A stretch of DNA of 64,000 nt from Apodemus sylvaticus (lineage: Eukaryota > Chordata > Mammalia > Rodentia > Muridae). Positions 45,347 to 57,300 of the stretch are shown piece after piece. The notes under the pieces are model-generated. The model did not search any database, was not told the origin of the DNA, and saw only the letters and a list, made by a program, of their open reading frames with translations. The position numbers and the translations under genes are program-made. The number at the start of each line of letters is the position of its first letter. Position 1 is the stretch's first letter. The DNA is taken from positions 90,800,835 to 90,864,834 of the forward strand of contig NC_067483.1 of assembly GCF_947179515.1 (NCBI RefSeq), written 5' to 3'.

Positions 45347-48300
45347 CGTGTGGGAGCAGCTGCGCGGAGACGACGCTTCCTGCGGACCGCACCGAGCCGG
45401 CTTTCACCGCTTCCGCCTCGGGAAAGACCGGCTCCGGGGGGCGGACACTGGGAATGAACTTCGCCTTCCCCGGCCGCAGCACCTTCCGCACCAGGCCTCC
45501 GGGGAAAACACGTCATCAGACACGGCCGAGGAGCGACCTCAGCGCACCCAGGAAGCCAGTGAGCGGGGAGGGTGTGGCGGGGCGGGGCCAGGGCTAGTGT
45601 GGAGCAAACCAACCACGGAGCGGGCTGGGGAAGCCGAAGAATCAAAGCAAGGAGGTGAGGTGGGGGAAAGATGGTGCGTGAAGAACCATTCACAGAGTGA
45701 GGGGGGAAAGAAAAGAGCATATGACTGGGCAAGGGGTGAGGGGGGTTCACTTGATGGAGAAGTTTGAGGAGCTGACTAAAAGAGTTCCAAGTGAGAGCGG
45801 CGGTTGGGGGCGGGGAGAAGCACAGAGAAAGCACAAGAGAAGGCAGAGGATGAAGGGAGAATAACCCTTAGAGGTGGACAGAAGAGTCCAGTGAGGAGGG
45901 AGGAGGGACCAGGGTCCAAACTGAGCAGAAGAGATACAGTGAAGCACAATCCAGACGAAAGAGGACGCTCACCTGCCGCAGGGCACGGGGTTAACGTAGC
46001 CAAGGGACTATCTAGATGGGTTATAGATGGACTCTGGGAAAAGAGACAGCAAGGCCCGACCAGAGACACGGAAGGGACTGGTTCTGGAAACCCAGACAAG
46101 ACCAGAGATCTCCAGATCCCTTCTGAGGGGTCGTGGGTCAGACTGGCTTCTGGGTAAGGCCTTCCTTCCTGCCCACTGCAGTCTTCCTCTTAGGGCTCTT
46201 CTCTTGAACTCTGTGGCCTATAAACAGCCTTATGGAGGAATTCTGTCATTACCAAGTCTGCGACAACATCCTCATTTTCAGGTCTCTCGTTTTTAAGGTT
46301 ACATGCCTTATGGAAACGGACAAGGGTAATAAATAGCCCAGAAATCATATTCTTAAAGTTGAAGGCAATGGGGTATTTAATTGGAGCGGGGCTCTGAGTT
46401 GCAGAAGAATAACAAAATGAAAAAATAAAAGAAGGCAGGCTCAGTTCTAACCCAGGAATACAGATCATAGGACAGAAAAGAAAACCCAGAAACCTCCACA
46501 CACAGGAGGTTGAAGGCAGTAAGACTGCTGTGAGTTGAGGCCAACATGAGCTACAGAATGGGTTTGCTGGGATACAAAGTAAGACCCTAGAATAGGCAGT
46601 GAACTAAGATAAGGAGGTGGCGGTATGTTTCAGCTGCTAAGAACTCATACAGCACTCGCAGAGGCCTGGAGTTAGGTTCCCAGAACCCTGGTGGGCAGCT
46701 TGCACTGCCTGTCACTCCAGCTCCAGGGGATGCAAGCCCCTCTTCTGACCTCCACATGCAACTGTAACAATATACACATACTCTCACCCGTGCAGACACA
46801 TACGAATAAAAATAGGGTCTAGAGAGATGGTCCAATGGTTAGTGCAGCAGTTAAAAGCACTGGATGCTCTTCGAGAGGACCTGGGATTCAATCCCCAGCT
46901 TTCAGATGGTAGCTCACATCTGTTCATAACTTCCATTCTAGGCCCTCTTCTGGCCTCTGTGGATACCAGTCATACACACAGTGCACAGGCACACTGTAGT
47001 ATACAGACATACATGCAGGGAAAAAAAACTGGCCACATACATAAAATAAAAAGAAAATAAGATAGGAATGATGGCTCACTCTTGCAATCCTGACACTTGG
47101 GGGGCTGAGGCCAGAAGACTGATAGAGCTTCAAGGGTAGCCTGGGCTACAGAAGTGGCTTCTAGACTGATTGGGATCACAGGATCTCAGAACACCAACAG
47201 CAATAGCAATTGTACATGGTGCTAGGATATGGTTTCCATAGAACATTAAACAAACAAGATGGGAAATAAGAGTATTGCCCACTGAGAATAAGATTAGGAA
47301 CTGAATATGTTTTAGGCTCTGACATCATAACCCTTAGAGAAAATGAAATATGCAAAAACCTGGTATAAGACTTGTGCTTTCACAGAGAGTCTAAGAGACC
47401 TAAACCCATTTCGCGCATTTTTCATTTCTATATGGCAAAGTCAGAACTCCTCCCAGGTTTGAAAGCAAACTGCTGCTATCTGATGCTGTACCAGGTTAGT
47501 CTCTCTGCTGTTTTTTGAAGGTTTCCATGACAAAGTGTTAAAAAGCTGGGCATGGTGGTACACACCTTTAAGTCCGGGACTCTCAGAGTCTGAGGCCCTC
47601 CTGGTCTACAGAGTGAGTTCAGAACAACCAAGGCTATGTAGAGAGACTCTGTCTCAAAGAAAAAACAACAAAACAAAGCAGCAGAAAACCCACAAACCCT
47701 AAAAATTTAAAACAGGGTAATATAAAGAGAAATTTTGAGTCAATATAAAAACAAGTTAGCCACAGAGAAGAGTGTGTGGTCCTAACAGGCAGGCTCACAC
47801 TAACAATTCCTGGTACATGCAGGGAAGCAGGTCCTACTGGAGATGATCACATTCGGTGACTTCAACCAGTCTCAGATAAATATGTTTTCTACCATTTATG
47901 GTTCCTAGATTTTGGATAGAGAAATAAAATCAGGAATGTATATATGGCATAGAGGTAAGACTGTCCAGGAGAATAAAGGGGGCTATGACGGTGAGAGGGG
48001 GGCAGAGGGCTGGTGAGATGCTGAGCACAGTTATTTACTTGTATGAACCTTCGGAAAAAAATAATTTAAAAGAAGAATTACTAATGCAGACAGAACAAAC
48101 GACATGTCAGAAAATCATTGTCACTTGTGAGACACTGTGACAGTCATCTTCCAAAGTCCCTTCTAATTTTAAGATTCTAAAATATCAGCTAACAATTGAC
48201 CCATGAAACTGACCCTTGGTGCTTCAGTTCCCCTAATCAAAGCAGAACAAATTTGCCTTCCCTTCCAGATAACTGTGCTCCTTGCTTGAAACTTCATATT

Positions 48301-51300
48301 GCCTCATTTATAGGTCCCCAGTTTTTCCATATAATCTTACCCTCATGAGCCCTTGAAAAATCAGGACTGTAACTTACAGGCACTAGTCCTCTCCTCCACA
48401 GTGTGGGATGTAGGATTGAACTCAGGTAGTTAGATATGACAGCAAGTGCTGTTCCCTGATGAGATTTTCTACTAGCCCCCATATTAGAATCTTGGATTAC
48501 TAGCAGATGCTTTGTGCATATTGAGCCAGAATCTTGGAACACTGTGTCCCTCTTGCTTTTTATGTGTATGTCTTCCTCTGTCACCCTACAAGTAGGCGCC
48601 ATATTCTCTACCTTATCTGTGTCTCTGAGACCAAGAAGAGAGAGTCCTGTCTATACCTAGAAATGTGAGGAAGACAGTCTTCCTTCCGCATTCGACCACT
48701 GACTCCTTGAGATGCTGGAAGGATACTCGTGAGCCTGGTTCAGTCACTGGAAGCCTCCTAACTGTGACAGCTCAGAGCCACCACACCTTTGCCAGGTAGC
48801 TGCCACCAACACAAGCGACCATGGGGAAAGACAAAGATGGATTGGCTCTGTTCCGTCTCATCAGGCAGCCTCTCTGAATTTGCTGGGTATTCAGCATCTT
48901 TGCACTGCCCTCTGACCGTAAAGAAGAAGCAGGAGTGGGAGGAAATTCCACAACGTGCCGGACGCCTCCCCAGACACTTTACACTGCCAATCACTTGGTT
49001 GTTGCAGTAGGAATAGTTTTTATTTGCACTTTTCAGACAAGGAGGCTGAGATTTAATGTTTAGTTATTTGCTCTTTGACATCTTACAGAATGGAACAGTG
49101 GATGGCAGAGATGGAAAGCGAAGTCTGGAGGACAGGAAGGAATTAAATGAGGGGCAGAAAAGCACAGTGGAACTAGTTCTGCATTTTCTGTATCACAGAT
49201 TATGGATTAAAACAGTCTGTGGTTGTTTTCAAATGATTAAAAGTGAGCTGGAGAGATGGCTCAGTAAGCAAAGGTGTTTGTGCCAACACTGATAACCCGG
49301 GTTTGGTTCCCAGAACCCATGAGGTAGAAGAAAAACTCACTCCTGCAGGTTGTCCCCTGACAGTCTCCTACATACATATGTACACACTCATGCACAAACA
49401 TTAAACAAATGTAAGAACATTAAATGTAAGAACATTTTAAAAAATCAGAGGAATCATGGACATGAGCACTGCCCTGGTCATTATCCTGATTTGATCGTTA
49501 TGTAATGTACACATATATCAAGTTACCATAACTCACATCATAAAGTTGTACAGTTGCTATGCTCCAAATAAACAAGGGTTAGTAATTTGCACAAACCTTT
49601 AAACTGGGATTTGAAAACAGATTTCCCTGACTTAAAACTGTTTTACAGAAAACATCAACAGCAGAACTCTATTACACAAGCCTCAACATCACAGGCCTTA
49701 CAGGAGACCACTGTGACAGAGATGACACTGGGGAGTCCTGACATCACTTGACCTCCAGCCTGGTCCAATTTAACCTAGAAAAAGTCCAATGTCCACATAC
49801 GCCACGAGAGGGAGCTAAATCCTACAAACTTGACTAAGACTCCAGAGATGTTAAATGTCTTACTTGGATCCGGACTCTCTTCAAAAGGATTAGTTTGAAT
49901 AAACATTTTGCCACGATAGCTCTTTCTAGGAAATAGATCTGACCTACCTCTACTCTGTTTCAAACCTTCAAAGGGTACGTAACATGGACAACTTAACAGA
50001 ACTCCTCAGGACACACCTCCTTCCACAGGCAACTCTGCTTCCCTAGTCTCCCAGCATCCCCTTTCTCCATGCTTCCCTTTCTAAAATGTGCTGTCTCTTC
50101 TGTCCCTGTTGCGCTTCCCCCGGTCCATTCTGTTCAACAACAAACCATGTTTCTTAATCCACATGTCAGCTAACTCCTAACCTTGTTTCTCCTCTACCAA
50201 CCATGACAAAAACTGTATCTTCTGTTTGAAGTGAACATCCCCAGCTCCCTGGGGTACTAAGAGGTCCCAGGAGACTCTGCTTTATAGGTGTGTACGTGCC
50301 CAGCCCTGCCAGGGAATAAACTCTTGTGTGCTCCTAAGGGCTCCTAATTAAAGCCATCCACCTGCGGCTCATTTCAGGCGGCACCTTTAGAGGATAGGAA
50401 GCCAAGTTCATCAAGATATTTTAAATTCTTCACTCCAGGCACTTTCAACTCAAAACATGTTGCAGATCAAGCCAAGGTAGTGGCTCATGTCTACAGCATC
50501 AACACTTAGAGGTATTAGCCAGAAGATCAGTAGTTCAAGGCCAGCCTTCGCTGCACAGGGAGTAAGGCCAACCTCACCTATATAAGACCGGCTATCTTCA
50601 GCCCTTACGCATACCCCCCTCCCTGCAAACACCCCAGTATTAATCAGTGTTCTAGCTGAAGAAACTATATCAGACTTACCATCTTACTTAAATAAAGGAT
50701 GAAGGAATACAGGGAATCAAATGCACTTCCCAGAGGTGGGACAGCCGCTGGCTCCTCTGCAATTGTCTCTAGTTGTTCTTGTACATCTCCAACCCTGACA
50801 GGACCACCTTCCATTATAGGACCTAAAAGGGGGCAACAGACAACATATTTTCTTTTGTGCTTTAGAAGAAGAATTTTTCTCTTCATTTGAATGTTCACAG
50901 AGTGCCCTCTAAATATCAGTCACTAATTGTCATGGTTTGAATATGCTTTGGCCCAGGGAGTGGCACTATTAGGAGGTGTGACCTTGTTACAGTAGGTGTG
51001 CTACTGTGGGTTCGGACTTTAAGAACCCCATCCTAGTTGTCTGGATGTTAGTATTCTCCTAGCAGCCTTCAAATAAAGATGTAGAACTCTCAGCTCCTCC
51101 TGCACCATGCCTGCCTGGATGCTGCCATGCTCCCACCTTGATGATAATGGACTGAACCTTTGAACCTGTAAGCCAGCCCCAATTAAATGTCCTTATAAGA
51201 CTTGTCTTGGTCATGGTGTCTGTTCACCTAAGCATAGAACATTTGAGACTCCTAAGGAAAATTGCACAGAGAAGAGCAAAGCCTCTAGGATCTTAACTGG

Positions 51301-54300
51301 ATCCATCAGACCCTTCAGTTATAAAAATAAGATCATCCCCAGTCTGCTTCCAGGTACACCATCAGATCCCGTGTCCATTCAGGGGAACTGAAAACAAAAC
51401 CCAATATTTAAACATTATTCATGTAGACAGAATTGCCAGGCAAAGCTTGCTTTTAATCCCTGGGCTCAGGAAGCAAAGGTAGAAGAATATCTATGAGTTC
51501 AAGGTCAACCTGGTTTACAGCGACCAGCACTATCAAACAAAACCATAGAGACACACTCAGAGTCAGCAAATTGACTTGGTAATGGCAGAACACTGTATTG
51601 GAGACTTTAGGAGAGGTGGGAAAGAATGAGCCTGGGGCCCAACAAGATGGCTCGGGAAGAGTGCGTGTGGCCAAGCGGAATGACCTCAGTTTGGTCCCTC
51701 CAACCCACATATCAGGAAAAAGTCTTGTAGATAGACTACACTAAGGCTTAGCATGGCTGGCGTGTAGCAGGTAGTTAATATTTGCTGTATGCACAGGAGA
51801 CCACTACATAAAATACAGAAAATGCTAGGAATGATGAAAAAGAATTTCTTCTGGCTTAAGTCTTTTGTGAAGGAAGGAACATCCAGTTATACCTGAGAGA
51901 TTCCACACAAGGGAGTGATGGGGCAGGGGTGGATTTCAGCTTGAGTTACATGAGCCTTGCATGGGTTGTCAACAGCAGTTCATGAGAGGCTGGACTGTAC
52001 CCTCTTGGGGTCTCTTCCAACCTTAAAACCCAGTTCACTCTCGACCTAGGACTGACAATCGGTGACGTGTTCCCAGTTAGGTCAGCATCATAGCACCTGA
52101 GGGGTGTGCAGTGACCCTGGAAGACTTGCCTAGAAAGGTGTCTGGGCACTGTGTGGGGCTGGGGGAGATCTAAAGCAGACATCCTGTTTCTAGTTCTGTA
52201 AGAACAACTTTTCCCAATCCTGAAGGTTTTGAGCAAAAGAGCAGTGAGTCTCAATGGTACCTGACTTGTTTTCTGTAAACAGGACCTTTCTACATTAAAA
52301 AGAATCTGGAGGATGTTTCACAAGACTACAGTGCCCGCTGGGACATGGGAGACCCCTGGTATATCATTCCTTCTCGGCTCAGCTAAAGTTCTCTCCACTG
52401 CGACATTTAGTGTACATTGTGTATTCCCTGGAAAGCAGGGGATGTTACCCTAGTGACACTGAACCCTTCATTTCTACAGATTAAGGCTACAGCTATGCTC
52501 CACGCTCACACACACACACACACACACTCACACAGACACACACACTAGTGCTGTAATTGGCAGTTGGCAGTCAGTGGTAACACTAACCTACCATGCAGGA
52601 GGCCTTGAGTGTGGTCCCCAGCACTGGACCACCCCACAAAAGAAACCCCAGTAATGACAGCCTCATGATACTGTATTAGATAGCAAGATAGCAAACTAGC
52701 ACAATAGAGCACCTGGTTTACTAGTGAGATAAGAGTCAGTGATACAACAGTGAAAAAACCACTAATACCATTACTGAAGATGTTTAGAACAAAAACAAAA
52801 AAGAACTTTCTGTCTGCTACCAATAGGTCCTGTGCTGTAATCAAGTATTTACAGTCACACCTGTCAGTCCAGTATGGACTGTCATTCCCCTGTTATTTCC
52901 TAAAAGCATACCATGGGAAGACACCTGGATACCTCACAGTATTTTTTAAAGCTGTATTTGCCTCATTTAGGCAATAAATCCAGAAAACATCTGAATTGCA
53001 CTGTAGCCACTCAAAGGAATGGGAACTGACCGGGAAACCAGGACCATGACGCTGAGACTCTTAACTAGTTCCCCTCAGCCTGTCCCGGGGCTTGTCTCAT
53101 ACATCTTGCTGTCCCCAGGCTGCACTTCATGTGCTCTTGTCTGATGGGATGCTGTGCTTCAGAGTATGTGGCCTTTGAAGGACAGGAGCTGAGTTTTATA
53201 CTGAAATCATTTACAGTGGCTGGGCACAGCCAGACACTGGTTTGCACATTAATAATGGCCCCTGGCTTCGTTCTTGTTTTTGATCTTCATGCATCTGAAC
53301 TCTTGCTTTTCTCTGTCACTTGTGCAACCTTTTAGAAACTTATACATACCTGAATTGGTCTGACTTTCCTACCTTTAAGAATAAATATTCTATCAGGACT
53401 TCTTTACAATACACCCCTACTTCATAGAGAAAATCTATAAGACTTACCTAGATCTAAGTCTTTCTCGGTATTTGGCTTCTGTGATACCTCTGAGGCACTT
53501 GTGTACTCAGTCACAGGTTGATCCAAGGCATCAGGGTCCTCTAGATGCTTCACACTGGTCACAGGCTGATCCAAAGGATCAGGATCCTCCTGCACATTGA
53601 GGTCCCCTGTATTTTCTTGTGGTAAGCTGTCTTGCTGGGGTGGCTGCATCTCTGGAGAAGACCACATAAAGAGAGCTTGATCAGATACATTGTGGATCAC
53701 CCAGCTGACCGGTGCTCCCTCATCACCGGCCCAATGTCCTGGATCCCGTGTGCGCAGGTAAAGAGAAGCAAGAGCTTTAACTTCTTTCATACTGACCGAC
53801 AATAACTGAAGTACAGATTTACAAAGAAGCCTTCACTTCAAAGCATTTCGTAAATGCATTCATGACAGACACTTCATCGACTTGCCGTGACAAACCAGAA
53901 TATGCCTACAGAGCCCTGCCGAGGGGAACTCCAATCCAACAGAGAATACAGGAACATGTGAACAGCCTTCCTCATGCACAGGCAGTTGGTCTCATAGAGT
54001 CCATATAGAGAAGAGCATTCTGCACATGGGCAGCTTGCAAGCGTGACTTTAGAACACTGTTGAGAACTGTTGTGAGTACTAAGCCACAGTGGGCCCATCT
54101 CCTGAGTGCATAGCACACTATGACACACGAGGAAGATCATTTCTTTGCAGCCTCATCTTTTACCCCCCAAAATTATTAGTTTCTATATTTTTTAATTTAT
54201 CTTATTTTACATGTTTGGATATTTTGTCTGCATGTATGTGTGTATACCATGTACATATGGTGCCCAGAAGGTAGAAAGCAGGTATCAGATCTCTTAGAAC

Positions 54301-57300
54301 TGCAAGTATAATTATGAGCTGTCATGTGGGTGCTGAAAACTGAACTCAGGTCCTCTGCAAGAGCAGCAGTGTTCTTAATCGCTGTGCCATCCCTCCAGCC
54401 TCAAGGTTCCATTCTTAACCAAAAGCTTCAGTTTTAAAATATGCTCACTTCTCCCAATTCTCAGGAAAATTAGCACTCTAGGAAGACAGGTGCCTATAAC
54501 TACACTGGATACCATTTTCCTTCAATACAGCTACTTCCATCTGCAAGCGTGGCTACACTGAATACAACACGTATAGGAATCAGAAACTTATGCCAGGGTA
54601 TCCTGGGGTTAGCTCAATAAATACATACCTCTATTTGTCCAGTGCTATAGGGAAACTTACCCTGGCTCCATCCTTGGCTAACCTAACCTAAAACCCCTAG
54701 GGCCCAGTAATGCGTGACTGGAGTAAGCTGCTGTCCCTAAGAAGTACGAGATAACAGGACACCCACAAAAGATAAAAAGTACTATTACAGTTACTATGAA
54801 AATCAAGAAACTACAAACAAGTCTGCCATCTGACCCACCCCCGAGTGTTCACCCAATGGACTCCAAGACAACCTAACTCGGAGATAGACACACATCAATG
54901 TTTACTGTAACTCTAGTCATGACTACTGAGTTATGGAAGCAACCTGGATGTCTGACGACATAGGGACAGACAAAGAAAGTGTGGGACGTGGTAGTCTTTT
55001 CTGTCCTAAGGATGAATGAAGTTATGTCACTTTCAGGAAGATGGAAGCAGCTGGAATGTTAAGTAAGTCTGTCTCCAAAGGACACACACCACAGGTCCTC
55101 CCGTGGATCTTGGGATTTATATAGGTATAAAAGAATCAGTTATGTATATATGACATGAAAATTGAATGTACCTGTGTAGGGGAGCATGGAAGGCTGACTG
55201 GATGGGGAGGGCTGGGAAAGGGCGGGTAACGGGGCGTAGAGAAGGGCTTGCTTGAAGTACAGTGCATATTCTAAATGCTATAGAAGCAGTACAAGTGCTG
55301 AGTATATGCCTTTGCAGATAACCACATGAGGAAATCATGTTCATAAAGCCCCTTTTATAGCCTTACATGAGAGCGGGGCTGTTAACAGCTTTACTTGGTA
55401 ATTTGTTTTCTTGGTTATATATATTTCTTGTAAAGTTTTTATAAAGTTTCCCTTTGAAGATGAAAACCAGTTTCAGCTGTCTTATGGAAGAAAAATTGGT
55501 ATGGGGGAGAGGGGCAATCCGACTTCATGCTCAGCCTAAAGGAAGCTGGAAGGGGATGCTCTGTAGGTCTAGACCCTCCCCTTCAGACACTCCTTTAGAA
55601 CTGTGACTAGAATTTTACAAACAGGAAATGGAACACTTTAGAATATCCCACCCCACACATATCCCACCCCCACCCCCACTTCTGCAGACTGTCTCCACAA
55701 GGTCAGGCAGGTACTTTACCTTCTTCTCCTGGTCCAGCCCAGCCTTCCTCCAGAGGTGAAGGTGTGACTAATGGGGCAGTCTCCACTCCAGAGTATTGGT
55801 ACCTGACAAAATAGATCAGGTCTTGTATGTCATCCAACACCTCAGCTTCTTCCAACAGACTGTTCTCTTTTGAGCCCAGGTCCCTATTTTTGGTCACTCG
55901 TGCATCAAGCATTTTCTCTGCCATACTTAGAATTAGTGACTCAGAGGCACGGAAGACTTTATCTAGGACTTTCTCCACGTTGTATGGCAGGCTGTCCCGG
56001 TGCGCTGATCTCAGCTTTATCGACATGTCTTGAAGCAAGCCCTCCAGGTCACGAACCTCAAAGTACTTCAGGAAACGGTAGAGGGACTGTTGGTCGTCCT
56101 TGAAGAAGCTGTTTATGATAGGCAAGTCTTCCCTTATAGTCTTGAGCACTATGTCAGGAATTTCATGTGTAGCTCGCTGGGACCTGTCATCCCCAAGGTC
56201 TTCAGCATCAGTCCCCTGGCTTCCTGAGATTCCACGCTCCTTGGTATCTTCTGGCTCCCCTTCTGAGATTTCTTCTCCCCCAGGGTCTTCAAGTCCCAAG
56301 GTGTTGACTAGTTCTTCCTCGGGGTTGTCTTGTTGTAAGTCATTAGAATTTTTACTCAGAACAGCTTCCCCGGAGCCTGGAGTCTGAGGCACCGTCTCAT
56401 CACGAAGGCTGTGGACTTGAGAGGGCCTCTGGGCTCTCACATCTGCCAGATGGCTCTCTTCACCACCCACCTCCACACTGTGACCCGACTCCTTGCCCAT
56501 GCCGCCTGCCTCTTCGAATGTGGTTTCACTCTTTTTTCCAGTCTCCAAAATCATATTAGCTGCTTGTTTGGTTTTTTCAGTGTTAAGATTAAGGGTCCCC
56601 AGAATTACTTTTTCAAAAACTTGAGAATTCATCTCTGAGCTCCCGTCGTGAGCGCTGGGGTAGTTTTCCCTAGACTGCTGTGCGCTCGCAGCATTCTCAT
56701 CCTCCAGCAGCCCCTCGGGGGGAGAGTCATCCTCCTCCTCCGCGTCGGGCCTTCCAGGTCGGACACTCAACACATCCGGGCTCTCAGCCTCCTGTGTCCT
56801 TTGTACGGCCTGGGGTGGCTCCACATCTGCCGGGTCTTCCCTGCTCTCTCCCTCTGGAAACCCTGCCTTCTCATCCGCATGCTTACTGACTACAGCAGCT
56901 ATGTCTCGCTCTTGCTGCCAAGAAAGATTTCTTCCTGAAATAGGAACCTTTTCCCCCAGTTCTCTTAAAAGACCCGTTTCCTCTGGAGGGGAGGATCTAG
57001 GTTGATTCTGAGTTTTAAGACCTGGTTCTAGAAATCCCTCCTGCTGGTCTGCTTTTGGTCCCCTGACAGAAATGTCTGGGACCTCTGTCCTGCCTGTGGA
57101 TACATCAGGCTTATTTCCCCTGAGAGGGGCGACACCCAAGGCTTTGGGCTTGTTACTTTCCGTCACTGAACTCCCCGCAGCTCTGTGTACTGACTGACTC
57201 TCCAAGTCATCTCTCTGGATCTCTCTGGTCTTGTCTTCGTGGAGTGTTTCCTTTGAGATATGGATAACTGGTTCTTTTAGGTCATTTTCTTTTTTTTCAA

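Larger units (their letters stand above)
45040..45600 (-). promoter_or_regulatory. Mia3: CpG-island promoter of Mia3 short form
   Basis: A GC-rich, CpG-dense block that stands out from the AT-rich surroundings and covers the short-form start codon. It contains a double GC box (45576-45589), ETS-like TTCC cores (45377, 45411, 45484) and a TGACGTG core on the minus strand (515 to 509 of the 45-kb block). There is no clear TATA box, as expected for a CpG-island promoter. The transcription start is not determinable here. An ATG at 45516 (minus) would open an overlapping out-of-frame upstream frame if transcription began above it. Confidence 0.8.
45601..50679 (-). other. Mia3: Long-form Mia3 intron upstream of the short-form promoter
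   Basis: It holds purine-rich unique sequence next to the CpG island (45,640-46,150), two B3 and several B1 SINEs, an ID-type SINE and a possible LTR fragment (49,960-50,400). 47,706-49,243 and 49,446-49,960 show nothing recognised. Open frames on both strands at 45-46 kb are GC-rich shadows. Confidence 0.55.

Noticed and set aside
45312..45767. Plus-strand open frame of 151 codons over the CpG island
   Set aside because: It lies opposite the short-form first exon in GC-rich DNA where stop codons are rare. It has no recognisable domain and no splice support.
44898..45834. Long minus-strand frames overlapping the short-form first exon
   Set aside because: They are in other frames or begin with GTG, and the real exon splices out after 37 codons (GAG|GTGACA). 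They are shadows in GC-rich sequence.
55703..55719. Stop codon of the giant Mia3 open frame taken as the protein end
   Set aside because: A donor (gtaaag) at 55719 joins in phase to the exon at 53448-53651. The last five residues of the open frame are intron.
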